20,538 nt of DNA from Mycoplasma sp. CAG:472 (GTDB lineage: Bacteria; Bacillota_I; Bacilli_A; RF39; UBA660), in NCBI GenBank assembly GCA_000437315.1, contig FR899409.1, positions 1-20,538 on the forward strand. The letters are read 5' to 3'. The position numbers were made by a program, and so were the translations under genes. The first letter of the stretch is position 1. Every line of letters begins with the position of its first letter. Shown piece by piece: positions 7,286 to 13,613 of the stretch. Below the pieces are notes generated by a model. It was not told where the DNA came from. It saw only the letters and a program-made list of their open reading frames with translations, and did no database searches.

Positions 7286-7303
7286 TTATGAATAAATTCA
7301 TAA
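7286..7303. promoter_or_regulatory. 18-bp palindrome, Rex-operator-like
   Basis: TTATGAATAAATTCATAA is a perfect 8-2-8 inverted repeat in the divergent region between the kinase-gap-pgk operon and clpP. It agrees with the Rex consensus TTGTGAANNNNTTCACAA at 12 of 14 defined positions, the two differences being one symmetric change. Rex senses NADH/NAD and is known to control gap operons in several Bacillota. No rex gene is in the window, so the assignment is inference. Confidence 0.4.
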
Positions 7304-7334
7304 CTTTTTAATTATTATATAATTAGGTGATCAA

Positions 7335-7901
7335 ATGAATATTCCAATGATTTTAAAACAAAACGATAATCATTCAATGACTTATGACTTATATTCTTTA
7401 TTATTAACTTATAGAATAATCTTTTTAAGTGGAGAAATAAATGATACTTTAGCAAATACTGTAATCGGAGAACTTCTTTATTTAGATAAAGAAGATAAAA
7501 AAGACATCTATTTATATATTAATTCACCCGGAGGGGCTGTTACATCTGGCCTTGCAATATATGACACAATAAAATTTATAAATAGTAATGTTATTACTAT
7601 AGGAATGGGCTTATGTGCAAGTATGGGTGCATTTTTACTTTCAAGTGGTGACAAAAGGTATGCATTAGAAAATACTGAAATTATGATTCATGAAGTACTC
7701 GGTGGTTTCGAAGGAAGTGCTAGAAATATAAAACTTCAAAGTGAGAGAATAAACAAAATTAAAGAAAAAATAAATAAAATAATGGCTAAAAATACCAAAA
7801 AAACTATTAAACAAATTGAAAAAGATACTGGTAAAGACTATTATATGTCGTCGAAAGAAGCAAAGGAATACGGAATAATTGATGATATAATAAAAAAATA
7901 A
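7335..7901 (+). CDS. clpP: ClpP-family serine protease subunit, divergent
   Basis: The 188-residue protein is the only plus-strand gene. It keeps the ClpP triad: Ser96 in GLCASMGAF, His119 in IMIHEVLGG and Asp168 in GKDYYMS, plus YINSPGG of the oxyanion loop. It would form the barrel that degrades proteins unfolded by a Clp ATPase. Compared with B. subtilis ClpP it lacks two residues between the Ser and His motifs. It reads HEVLGG instead of the highly conserved HQPLGG, and SLLLTYRI instead of SRLLKDRI. It may therefore be a second, specialised ClpP, although a divergent sole copy cannot be excluded. Start ATG follows AGGTGA. No CtsR-type operator was seen. The stop codon directly abuts that of convergent divIC. 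Confidence 0.92.
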   Translation: MNIPMILKQNDNHSMTYDLYSLLLTYRIIFLSGEINDTLANTVIGELLYLDKEDKKDIYLYINSPGGAVTSGLAIYDTIKFINSNVITIGMGLCASMGAFLLSSGDKRYALENTEIMIHEVLGGFEGSARNIKLQSERINKIKEKINKIMAKNTKKTIKQIEKDTGKDYYMSSKEAKEYGIIDDIIKK

Positions 7902-7924
7902 TTATTCACCCATACGAATAATTA
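7892..7924 (-). terminator. Terminator of divIC, overlapping the clpP 3' end
   Basis: TAATTATTC (7899-7907) and GAATAATTA (7916-7924) form a perfect 9-bp stem with an 8-base loop. On the minus strand it is followed by seven T residues, which are the complement of the last Lys-Lys codons of clpP. The stem lies in the last codons of divIC. No U-tract follows in the plus direction, so it should act mainly on divIC. Confidence 0.7.
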
Positions 7925-8186
7925 CTTCATCATCTTTTGAATATAAAAACTTTTCTTTGGCATATCTTGCTAAATATTCAGGATCATTCATTTTAGTAAC
8001 CTCTGAAGTTAAGGATTTTTTTTCATCTAATAACTTCTCGTACTGAGTATTTAGTTTTTTTGTTTCTCTTTTATTGTTGACTATAGTCACAAAATCTTTA
8101 TATGTTGACACACCTAAAAATACTATCAAAATTATTATGATAAAACTAATAAAAAATAATCTTTTTTTCTCCTTTTTAGTCTTCAT
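7902..8186 (-). CDS. divIC: DivIC/FtsB-like septum formation initiator
   Basis: The 94-residue protein has a basic cytoplasmic tail, one membrane helix (about 10-28) and an extracellular coiled coil (about 35-65). It ends with the family's signature DPEYLARYAKEKFLYSKDDEVIIRM. DivIC works with FtsL and DivIB at the division septum. The position after yabP and yabQ matches the conserved B. subtilis order yabP-yabQ-divIC. A separate TTGACA-TATATA promoter lies directly upstream, as expected for a gene needed in vegetative growth as well as sporulation. Start ATG follows GGGAAGG. Confidence 0.92.
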   Translation of the reverse strand: MKTKKEKKRLFFISFIIIILIVFLGVSTYKDFVTIVNNKRETKKLNTQYEKLLDEKKSLTSEVTKMNDPEYLARYAKEKFLYSKDDEVIIRMGE

Positions 8187-8204
8187 ATTACCTTCCCTAT
8201 TTTA

Positions 8205-8233
8205 TATATAGTTTAATTTTGTAAATATGTCAA
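8205..8233 (-). promoter_or_regulatory. Vegetative-type promoter of divIC
   Basis: A perfect TTGACA (8228-8233) and TATATA (8205-8210, five of six) are 17 bases apart on the minus strand. The TGA of the -35 hexamer is the yabQ stop codon (8230-8232). It would let divIC be transcribed without the sporulation genes upstream. Confidence 0.75.
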
Positions 8234-8538
8234 TACTTTTTCCTTTTATTTTTAAAATATTTACAAAAGTTTACAGCACTATTCTTAAACTTATAAGCAA
8301 TATAAAAACCTAAAATTATTGGAATTAAATAATATATATGAAAACATCCATAATTAATTTTATATATTATAAGTAAATATATCATCCCAAAATCAAATGA
8401 AAATAAAAGTGTTATTAAAAATTGAAAAATAATAGAAAATTTTTCAAATAATTTATAATTTAAAAGTGACAAAATTAAAAAGATAACTCCATAAACCAAA
8501 CTAATTAATAAAACCAAAATAATACTTAATGGGCTCAT
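8230..8538 (-). CDS. yabQ: YabQ-like spore cortex biosynthesis membrane protein
   Basis: The 102-residue protein is almost entirely hydrophobic, with about three membrane helices (near 5-27, 33-55 and 66-84) and a basic C-terminal tail (NKRKKY). Sequence similarity alone would be weak. The identity rests on its size, topology and position between yabP and divIC, where B. subtilis and clostridia carry yabQ. YabQ sits in the outer forespore membrane and is needed for cortex formation in B. subtilis, where the protein is longer (about 211 residues); short forms occur in other spore formers. The ATG overlaps the yabP stop (ATGA), so translation is coupled. Confidence 0.82.
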   Translation of the reverse strand: MSPLSIILVLLISLVYGVIFLILSLLNYKLFEKFSIIFQFLITLLFSFDFGMIYLLIIYKINYGCFHIYYLIPIILGFYIAYKFKNSAVNFCKYFKNKRKKY

Positions 8539-8813
8539 TTAAATAGCCTTGCTATAATACTTTCCTCTTTTTTATTAGTTTTTTCTAAATATACATAACT
8601 ATTTACTTTTCCTTTAATTTTAATTACTCCATTTGTAGTATCAAGATTTAATAATTCCATATTTTCGCCTTTAATATGAATAGGTCCCATAACACTTTCA
8701 ATGATAAATTCCTTATTATCAAAATTTATGATCTTTTTTATGCCCGTTATATTTAAAATACATCTATCAATCATTTTTACTTCATGATTATTATTTACTA
8801 TTTTATCATTCAT
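8535..8813 (-). CDS. yabP: YabP-family sporulation protein
   Basis: The 92-residue protein aligns well with B. subtilis YabP. Shared features are the opening L-x-I-T-G-I-K-x-I, FDNKEFIIESVMGPIHIKG (compare FDNEEFLLETVMGFLAIRG), the repeated beta-strand pattern NLDTTNGVIKIKGKV, and the C-terminal RLFK. Members are mother-cell proteins of the sigma-E regulon required for spore formation; the biochemical role is unknown. The ATG at 8811-8813 follows GGTGA closely. A sigma-E-like promoter upstream fits its regulon membership. The S4-domain gene yabO that precedes yabP in B. subtilis is absent here. Confidence 0.93.
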   Translation of the reverse strand: MNDKIVNNNHEVKMIDRCILNITGIKKIINFDNKEFIIESVMGPIHIKGENMELLNLDTTNGVIKIKGKVNSYVYLEKTNKKEESIIARLFK

Positions 8814-8827
8814 ATCATCACCAATTA

Positions 8828-8855
8828 ATTATATGAATTAAATAGGCAAATATGA
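8828..8855 (-). promoter_or_regulatory. Sigma-E-like promoter of yabP-yabQ
   Basis: On the minus strand TCATATT (8849-8855) fits the sigma-E -35 consensus KMATATT. CATATAAT (8828-8835) fits the -10 consensus CATACANT at six of seven defined positions, with a 13-base spacer (the consensus is about 14). A sigma-A reading has no -35 at a suitable distance. The predicted start near 8821 gives a very short leader that begins close to the GGTGA site. Confidence 0.55.
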
Positions 8856-8863
8856 TTTTTACA

Positions 8864-8888
8864 AATTAAAAAGAGCCGAAGCTCTTTT
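8864..8888 (-). terminator. Terminator of spoVG with UUCG tetraloop
   Basis: AAAAGAGC (8869-8876) pairs perfectly with GCTCTTTT (8881-8888). Transcribed on the minus strand, the loop is C(UUCG)G, the extra-stable tetraloop, followed by five T residues. It starts 5 bases past the spoVG stop. Confidence 0.92.
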
Positions 8889-8893
8889 CTTAG

Positions 8894-9163
8894 TTATTCT
8901 TCACTAGATGAAGGATTATTATATTCTTCTAAAATTTTATCTTCGAACATTTTTCTTGTTTCTGCATTAATTGGATGACAGATATCTTCATAACGCTCGT
9001 CATTTACCTTTTTACTAGGCATAGCAATAAATAATTTTTCATCGCCTTCAATAATACGGATATTTCTTACAACAAAGCAATCATCAAGTGTTACTGTTGC
9101 ATATCCTTTCATTCTAGATCCTTCTCTTTCAGTTTTGTGAACTTTTACTGATGTAATTTCCAT
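8894..9163 (-). CDS. spoVG: SpoVG, RNA/DNA-binding regulator
   Basis: The 89-residue protein matches SpoVG over nearly its full length, beginning MEITSVKVHK and continuing with MKGYATVTLDDCFVVRNIRI, LFIAMPSKK and DICHPINAETRKMFE. SpoVG is a small nucleic-acid-binding protein that influences septation, cortex formation and, in pathogens, virulence. It is flanked by its own promoter and a strong terminator, so it is monocistronic and probably well expressed. In B. subtilis spoVG uses a sigma-H promoter; here the best candidate is sigma-A-like and no correctly spaced sigma-H element was found. Start ATG lies downstream of GGAGTGGTGAG, which holds two possible ribosome sites. Confidence 0.97.
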   Translation of the reverse strand: MEITSVKVHKTEREGSRMKGYATVTLDDCFVVRNIRIIEGDEKLFIAMPSKKVNDERYEDICHPINAETRKMFEDKILEEYNNPSSSEE

Positions 9164-9199
9164 TTACTCACCACTCCTTTATTATTTATTCACAGTTTA

Positions 9200-9228
9200 A
9201 TTGTACCTTATTAAAACATAAATAGCAA
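9200..9228 (-). promoter_or_regulatory. Promoter of spoVG
   Basis: TTGCTA (9223-9228) and TACAAT (9200-9205, five of six) are 17 bases apart on the minus strand, beginning 10 bases past the veg stop codon. The resulting leader is about 30 bases. Confidence 0.6.
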
Positions 9229-9238
9229 GAGAAATTTA

Positions 9239-9451
9239 TTAAAAATATGTAATTTTTATGTCTTTTGTAGCAATATCTCGATATGCAAAACTCTTCTCCT
9301 CATTATTAATAAGTATTGTAAAAATATTTGGATAAGTTTTATAAATTGTGCCTTCATAAAAATTAATTTTATTACGAAGACCATAAACCGTTATTTTAAC
9401 ATTTTTGCCAATGGATGAAGAAATTTTTTCCTTTATTATATCTAAATTCAT
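9239..9451 (-). CDS. veg: Veg family protein
   Basis: The 70-residue protein matches the Veg (DUF1021) family through IKEKISSSIGKNVKI, a central Y-x-G-T-I-x-x-T-Y-P-N-I-F stretch (TYPSVF in B. subtilis) and the final SFAYRDIATKDIKITY. The short SH3-like beta-barrel is typical; the family has been linked to biofilm regulation and spore outgrowth in B. subtilis. Its ATG overlaps the yabG stop by 4 bases (ATGA), so it is coupled to yabG. In B. subtilis the two genes are also neighbours, but veg has a strong promoter of its own. Confidence 0.93.
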   Translation of the reverse strand: MNLDIIKEKISSSIGKNVKITVYGLRNKINFYEGTIYKTYPNIFTILINNEEKSFAYRDIATKDIKITYF

Positions 9452-10212
9452 CTTGGATACCCCACATACATTAAACCATTTGTGATAATTCCTCCCATTC
9501 CATTTGAACCATATTTGGTTTTTTCCAATAATTCTGGTACATTAATTTGAGTATTAGTTTTAGTAAGTGCAATAGTCGAAGCAATTATAGCAGGATCTAA
9601 AGCATGAATATTAACTCTTTTAGGACTCGAAGCAAAGTTAGCACCTGCTTTAATTAAATCTTCATAATCACTTTGACAAGCACCGGCTATAATAACTAAT
9701 CTTTCATGACTTTTTTCATAATTTCGTGCTTGTTTAATAGCTTTTACAAAATTTTTTGAGTTTTTATAATTATTTATATCATTTTTATTTCCTTTTTTAG
9801 CATAATACGCATCATGTCCAGTTATTACTAAAATATCTGGTTTAATTTCTTTTAAAAGAAGTGGAATTTGTTTTGCTATATCATTTTCATTTATTTTTTT
9901 ACCTACGGCATAAATTTTATTTGTTTTATAAAACTTTAAACATTTTTCTAAATATTCATTGTCTCCATCAATATGTAATATTTTACCCGGCAAATAAAAA
10001 TAACTTGTTCTATCATTATTAATGTCCAATTCTATAAAAAAATCATCTGTTTTTTCCTCTGTTTTTACTAAATCAAAAATATCACTATCAGCATAAAGTC
10101 TATCATAAACTCCTTTTAAATATACTGTATCCTCGCTTATTGATATAACTTTAAAAATAATATCATTATTATGACTTTTTCTTGTTACAAAATCTCCTTT
10201 TTCTATATTCAA
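9448..10212 (-). CDS. yabG: YabG, sporulation-specific protease
   Basis: The 254-residue protein carries the YabG family layout: a beta-rich N-terminus (KGDFVTRKSHNNDIIFKV), the GKILHIDGD stretch, VITGHDAY (His133), IIAGACQSDYEDLI (Cys179) and the Gly-rich end YGSNGMGGIITNGLMYVGYPR. YabG is a protease that trims spore coat or cortex-processing precursors late in sporulation. His133 and Cys179 are the probable catalytic pair by family comparison (inference). The start is TTG at 10210-10212 after GGTGA; no ATG or GTG alternative is near. No convincing sigma-K promoter was found in the 39 bases upstream, so it may be read from the preceding gene pair. The ksgA-yabG-veg order of B. subtilis is interrupted here by two metabolic genes. 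Confidence 0.95.
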   Translation of the reverse strand: MNIEKGDFVTRKSHNNDIIFKVISISEDTVYLKGVYDRLYADSDIFDLVKTEEKTDDFFIELDINNDRTSYFYLPGKILHIDGDNEYLEKCLKFYKTNKIYAVGKKINENDIAKQIPLLLKEIKPDILVITGHDAYYAKKGNKNDINNYKNSKNFVKAIKQARNYEKSHERLVIIAGACQSDYEDLIKAGANFASSPKRVNIHALDPAIIASTIALTKTNTQINVPELLEKTKYGSNGMGGIITNGLMYVGYPR

Positions 10213-10251
10213 AATATCACCATTAAAGTTTATTCAAAATAAAAAAAATTA

Positions 10252-11454
10252 TTAATCCAATTTTGAAATTGCATTAATAATTGCTATTTTTCCATATTCA
10301 TAAGTAAGTGATCCTTGTTGATAAACTGTAAATGGAGGTTTTATTGGACCATCACAAGAAAGTTCAATTGATGAACCTTGTGTAAATGAACCACTTGCCA
10401 TAATTATTTTATTAGAATAACCAGGAATATCTGATTTTTCAGGGAAAACATTCGAATCAATTGCACACATTGATTGAATACTTTGAACGTATTTTACCAT
10501 ATCATTTTCATTATGAAATGTAATACACTGAACAATATCTACTCTATCATCATAGTACTTTGGTTCTACATCATAACCTTTCTTTTCAAGAAGATAACTA
10601 GTAAGTATTGCAGTTTTTAAAGCAGAACCGACTACAGAAGGAGCAAAATATAAACCTTTTAAAATATCTTTATTTGCGCCTAAAGAAGGGCCAACATCTT
10701 TACCTTCGCCAGGAAGATTAAGTCTTTCACCAGCTAGAGTGCAAAGATCTTTTCTTCCAACAATATAAGCACCATTACTTGCTATTCCTCCACCTAAGTT
10801 TTTAATTAATGAACCAACAACAATATCTGCACCAACCTCTGTAGGCTCTTTTGTACTAACAAGTTCGCAATAACAGTTATCAACCATAACAATACTTTTT
10901 GGAGATAACTCTTTAATTAATTTTATTACTTTTTCAAGTTTTTCAATACTTAAACTTTTTCTTTGTGAATAACCTTTTGACCTTTGAATTTCAATTACCT
11001 TATAAAACTTATTTTTTAATTTTGATTTAATAGTTTCGTAATCAAAGTCATCATTAATTAAATCAATTTGCACATAATCTATGTTAAAGGCTTTTAAAGA
11101 ACTTTGATTTTCCTTTATTCCGATCACTTCATCAAGTGTATCATATGGTTTTCCTGAAATAGATAAAAGAATATCATTTGGTCTAAGTAAAGCAAATAAA
11201 CAAACAGTTAAAGCGTGAGAACCAGATATAAACTGATTTCTAACTAAAGCATCCTCACATTTAAAAATATCTGCATATATTCTTTCGATTTTGTCTCTAC
11301 CATTATCTGCATAACCATAACCAGTGGTTATATTAAAATCATTTTCCGATACTTCTTCTTTAATAAAAGCATTAAGAACCTTTTGAGAGTTAAAATAAGT
11401 AGTATCATCAACTTTATCTAAATACTCTTTTATATCTTTTTCAATATCTAACAT
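10252..11454 (-). CDS. PLP-dependent methionine gamma-lyase-like enzyme (aluminium resistance protein family)
   Basis: The 400-residue protein belongs to the PLP fold-type I family often labelled aluminium resistance protein or methionine gamma-lyase-like (YnbB in B. subtilis). Seen motifs are NITTGYGYADNGRD near 41-54, the cofactor-site Asp in VDNCYCE (about 191-197), and the PLP lysine in VVGSLIKNLGGGIASNGAY (Lys218). NLPGEGKDVGPSLG is characteristic of this subfamily. Family members probably cleave a C-S or similar bond in amino-acid substrates, but the physiological reaction is unsettled. Start ATG follows GGAGGAAGTAT and overlaps the upstream SDR gene by 7 bases, so the two are coexpressed. 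Confidence 0.88.
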   Translation of the reverse strand: MLDIEKDIKEYLDKVDDTTYFNSQKVLNAFIKEEVSENDFNITTGYGYADNGRDKIERIYADIFKCEDALVRNQFISGSHALTVCLFALLRPNDILLSISGKPYDTLDEVIGIKENQSSLKAFNIDYVQIDLINDDFDYETIKSKLKNKFYKVIEIQRSKGYSQRKSLSIEKLEKVIKLIKELSPKSIVMVDNCYCELVSTKEPTEVGADIVVGSLIKNLGGGIASNGAYIVGRKDLCTLAGERLNLPGEGKDVGPSLGANKDILKGLYFAPSVVGSALKTAILTSYLLEKKGYDVEPKYYDDRVDIVQCITFHNENDMVKYVQSIQSMCAIDSNVFPEKSDIPGYSNKIIMASGSFTQGSSIELSCDGPIKPPFTVYQQGSLTYEYGKIAIINAISKLD

Positions 11455-12170
11455 ATACTTCCTCCATCAACTCTTATAACTGCGTTATTTATATAGCTTT
11501 CATTTGCTACAAAAAAAACAACATTTGCTATTTCTTCAGGTTTAGCAAATCTTTTAAGTAAAATACCCTTCTTAATGCCTTTTATCTGTTTTGTAGATAA
11601 TTCTTTAGTTTGATCTGTTTCAACCCAGCCAGGACATATAGCATTTACCCTAATTTTTGGAGCAAAAGTTTTTGCAAAATTATGAGTAAGAGAAATTACA
11701 CCAGCCTTCGAAGCATCATAATCAATACTTTCTGGGTAATATGTATCAATTCCATTAGTCGAAGAAATGTTAACTATACTCCCACTTTTCATTAATTTTG
11801 ATATATATTTTGTAACTAGAAATGTACCATTTAAATTAACATCAATAACCTTTTTAAAATCATCATAAGTTTTAAAATCTAAAATCATATCGTTACAAAT
11901 ACCTGCGTTATTAACTAAAACATCTATTTTACCAAATTTATCTTTAATAAAACCAGTCATATTAATAACATCTGTTTCTTTAGAAATATCACACTTAATA
12001 GTTTCACATTTAACATTATATTTTGTAATAATTTCTTTTTTTAAGGATAATGCTTCATTTTCACTATTTAGATAATTAATTATTACATCAAAATTATTCA
12101 TCGCAAATTTTTTTATAATTGAAGCTCCTATTCCTTTTGATGAACCAGTTACTAAAACAGTTTTTCTCAT
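11448..12170 (-). CDS. Short-chain dehydrogenase/reductase (FabG-like)
   Basis: The 240-residue protein is a classical SDR, with the cofactor motif VTGSSKGIG (7-15), NNAG (87-90), catalytic Ser137, Tyr151 and Lys155 (YDASK), and CPGWVETD after the active site. The end NNAVIRVDGGSIC corresponds to the common G-x-x-x-x-x-D-G-G terminus. It would reduce a carbonyl with NAD(P)H. The sequence looks like 3-oxoacyl-ACP reductase, but SDRs of this type act on many substrates. No other fatty-acid synthesis gene is near, so a link with the PLP enzyme downstream is more likely than FabG. It has its own promoter and an AAAGGGG ribosome site. Confidence 0.85.
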   Translation of the reverse strand: MRKTVLVTGSSKGIGASIIKKFAMNNFDVIINYLNSENEALSLKKEIITKYNVKCETIKCDISKETDVINMTGFIKDKFGKIDVLVNNAGICNDMILDFKTYDDFKKVIDVNLNGTFLVTKYISKLMKSGSIVNISSTNGIDTYYPESIDYDASKAGVISLTHNFAKTFAPKIRVNAICPGWVETDQTKELSTKQIKGIKKGILLKRFAKPEEIANVVFFVANESYINNAVIRVDGGSIC

Positions 12171-12195
12171 AAAAATCCCCTTTCAAGCAATTTGT

Positions 12196-12224
12196 ATTAT
12201 ATAATATAAATAATTAAATAACAA
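12196..12224 (-). promoter_or_regulatory. Promoter of the SDR-PLP enzyme pair
   Basis: TTGTTA (12219-12224) and a perfect TATAAT (12196-12201) are 17 bases apart on the minus strand, immediately after the ksgA terminator and about 25 bases before the SDR start. Confidence 0.7.
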
Positions 12225-12244
12225 GAAAAAGTGCCTTTAGCACT
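12225..12244 (-). terminator. Terminator of the 3D-protein-ksgA operon
   Basis: On the minus strand AGTGC (12240-12244) pairs with GCACT (12230-12234) across a TAAAG loop, followed by a run of T residues. The ksgA stop codon TAA lies in the hairpin loop. Confidence 0.8.
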
Positions 12245-13004
12245 CTAAACTTTTAAAAATCTCAATAAATATATCTTCACTAATTTGTTCAGCACGAACA
12301 CTCTCAGTTAATCCATATTTATTTAATACATTCATTATCTTTTCATAATCATAAGAAACAATATTATTTTTCAAGGTTTTTCTTTTATGAGAAAAACTTT
12401 CTTTAAGAAAAGCAAAGTATTTTTCTGGATTAATATCAGGCACTTTGTCTTTTAAAGATAAAGAAATAACTTCACTATCTACCTTTGGTATTGGATCAAA
12501 ATTATTTTTACCAACAAATATTTCTTTATTTACTTCATAATAAAAATTTAAAAATAAAGTAAAATAACCATAATCCTTAGTATTAACTTTGGCACTATAT
12601 CTATCAGCGACTTCTTTTTGAACCATAAAAACCATTTTTTGAGCTTTAATACTATTAATTAAATATTCTAAAATTGGACTTGTTATATAGTAAGGTAAAT
12701 TACCCACTACAAAAACATTTTGATATACTTTAGTAATTTCATTTAAATCTACATTTAAAATATCTTCGTAAATAATTTTACACTTTTTACTTTGATATTT
12801 ATCTAAATAAACTTTTAAATCTGTATCTATTTCAATACACACTAAATCACATGCCTTTTGTGTTAAATATTTAGTAAGAGCACCTCTTCCAGGTCCAATT
12901 TCAATAATTAAATCATTTTCATTTGGATTTACTAAATCAGTTATATTCTTAATTATTTCTTCATTTTTTAAAAAGTTTTGACCATAATTTTTTTTAGCTT
13001 TCAT
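12237..13004 (-). CDS. rsmA: 16S rRNA dimethyladenosine transferase KsgA (RsmA)
   Basis: The protein (255 residues from the chosen ATG) has YGQNFLKN, the SAM-binding IEIGPGRGALT, IEIDTDL as the acidic ribose contact and the catalytic NLPYYITSPI. The Arg-Lys-rich SFSHKRKTLKNN lies toward the C-terminus. It dimethylates two adjacent adenosines near the 3' end of 16S rRNA during small-subunit maturation. A GTG at 13014-13016 is in frame, but the ATG at 13002-13004 is preferred since GTTGGAATA precedes it and family alignment begins close to it; neither has a strong ribosome site. It overlaps the 3D-protein gene by 11 bases, suggesting coupling. The RNase M5 gene usually between yabE and ksgA is absent. 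Confidence 0.96.
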   Translation of the reverse strand: MKAKKNYGQNFLKNEEIIKNITDLVNPNENDLIIEIGPGRGALTKYLTQKACDLVCIEIDTDLKVYLDKYQSKKCKIIYEDILNVDLNEITKVYQNVFVVGNLPYYITSPILEYLINSIKAQKMVFMVQKEVADRYSAKVNTKDYGYFTLFLNFYYEVNKEIFVGKNNFDPIPKVDSEVISLSLKDKVPDINPEKYFAFLKESFSHKRKTLKNNIVSYDYEKIMNVLNKYGLTESVRAEQISEDIFIEIFKSLEC

Positions 13005-13530
13005 TATTCCAACCACTTCTTAAAACATCATAGCTTGCATTAAATCTTCCAATAGTACCAATAGCATAATCATAACTCGGAGAAAGTAAATCTAAATCAT
13101 TACCTGGGACACCTCTATCAAGAACAATTGCAATTATTGGTTCACTTGATATTCTTGGAGCATCAAACTTAACAATTGATCCACAAGGTAAATTTGCACT
13201 CGAAGCAACTATATTTACAATACCATACTGACTATCAGGATAAGTAGTAGTTCCATCTTTTATATTATAACTACTCATACAAGCTAAGGTTCCTCCACAT
13301 AAAGGACAGTTAAAAATATAACCTGTAATTTGTCCATTAAAAGTATCTTTTGCACTATATAAAGCATCATAATCAAATTCATTTATTTTTAATGCCATAG
13401 CAACTTCATCAATAGTTCTATTCGGATTATTATTATGAACTCTAGCTTCATAAATAGGACTATTTGTAAAAGTCATAAATACTATAAAAACTAATATTAA
13501 TAATTGAATAACTTTTATTACTTTCTTCAT
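12994..13530 (-). CDS. Secreted/anchored 3D-domain protein (YabE-like)
   Basis: The 178-residue protein has an N-terminal membrane segment (about 7-22) that acts as a signal or anchor, a short linker, and a C-terminal 3D domain (about 65-172), the fold of YabE and resuscitation-promoting/MltA-like wall lytic enzymes. The domain shows LDRGVPGNDLDLL, matching the family's D-x-G-G-x-x-x-G-N-x-I-D with Asp138 and Asp147, then YDYAIGTIGR. The first of the three signature aspartates is Ser110, so activity may be altered. Cys75, Cys78 and Cys84 form a cluster at the domain entry, where many relatives have a cysteine-rich turn. Position between tatD and ksgA matches yabE in B. subtilis. It has an extended -10 promoter and an AGAGGA site before the ATG. 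Confidence 0.83.
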   Translation of the reverse strand: MKKVIKVIQLLILVFIVFMTFTNSPIYEARVHNNNPNRTIDEVAMALKINEFDYDALYSAKDTFNGQITGYIFNCPLCGGTLACMSSYNIKDGTTTYPDSQYGIVNIVASSANLPCGSIVKFDAPRISSEPIIAIVLDRGVPGNDLDLLSPSYDYAIGTIGRFNASYDVLRSGWNNES

Positions 13531-13550
13531 ACTATCCTCTTATACAAAGT

Positions 13551-13559
13551 ATTATAGCA
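13551..13559 (-). promoter_or_regulatory. Extended -10 promoter of the 3D-protein gene
   Basis: TGCTATAAT on the minus strand is a perfect extended -10 element (TG one base before TATAAT). The base composition at -35 is poor (TTATTT), as is usual for this promoter type. It lies about 20 bases before the start codon. Confidence 0.65.
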
Positions 13560-13579
13560 TATAAACCTTTCAAAATAAA

Positions 13580-13613
13580 GAAAAAGTATATAATCATTTC
13601 AAATCATATACTT
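13580..13613 (-). terminator. Terminator of the dut-metG-tatD operon
   Basis: On the minus strand AAGTATAT (13606-13613) pairs with ATATACTT (13584-13591) in an 8-bp stem with a 14-base loop, followed by a short T run. The stem starts in the tatD stop region. Confidence 0.65.

Noticed and set aside
7318..7323. TATAAT on the plus strand as clpP -10 box
   Set aside because: The predicted start would fall inside the clpP ribosome site, and no -35 lies at a suitable distance.
9178..9216. Sigma-H promoter for spoVG, as in B. subtilis
   Set aside because: AGG and GAAT elements are present, but only about 10 bases separate them instead of about 14, and the AGGA core is imperfect; the sigma-A-like reading fits better.
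10213..10251. Sigma-K promoter before yabG
   Set aside because: No CATA-type -10 box at the right distance from an AC-type -35 in this short gap.
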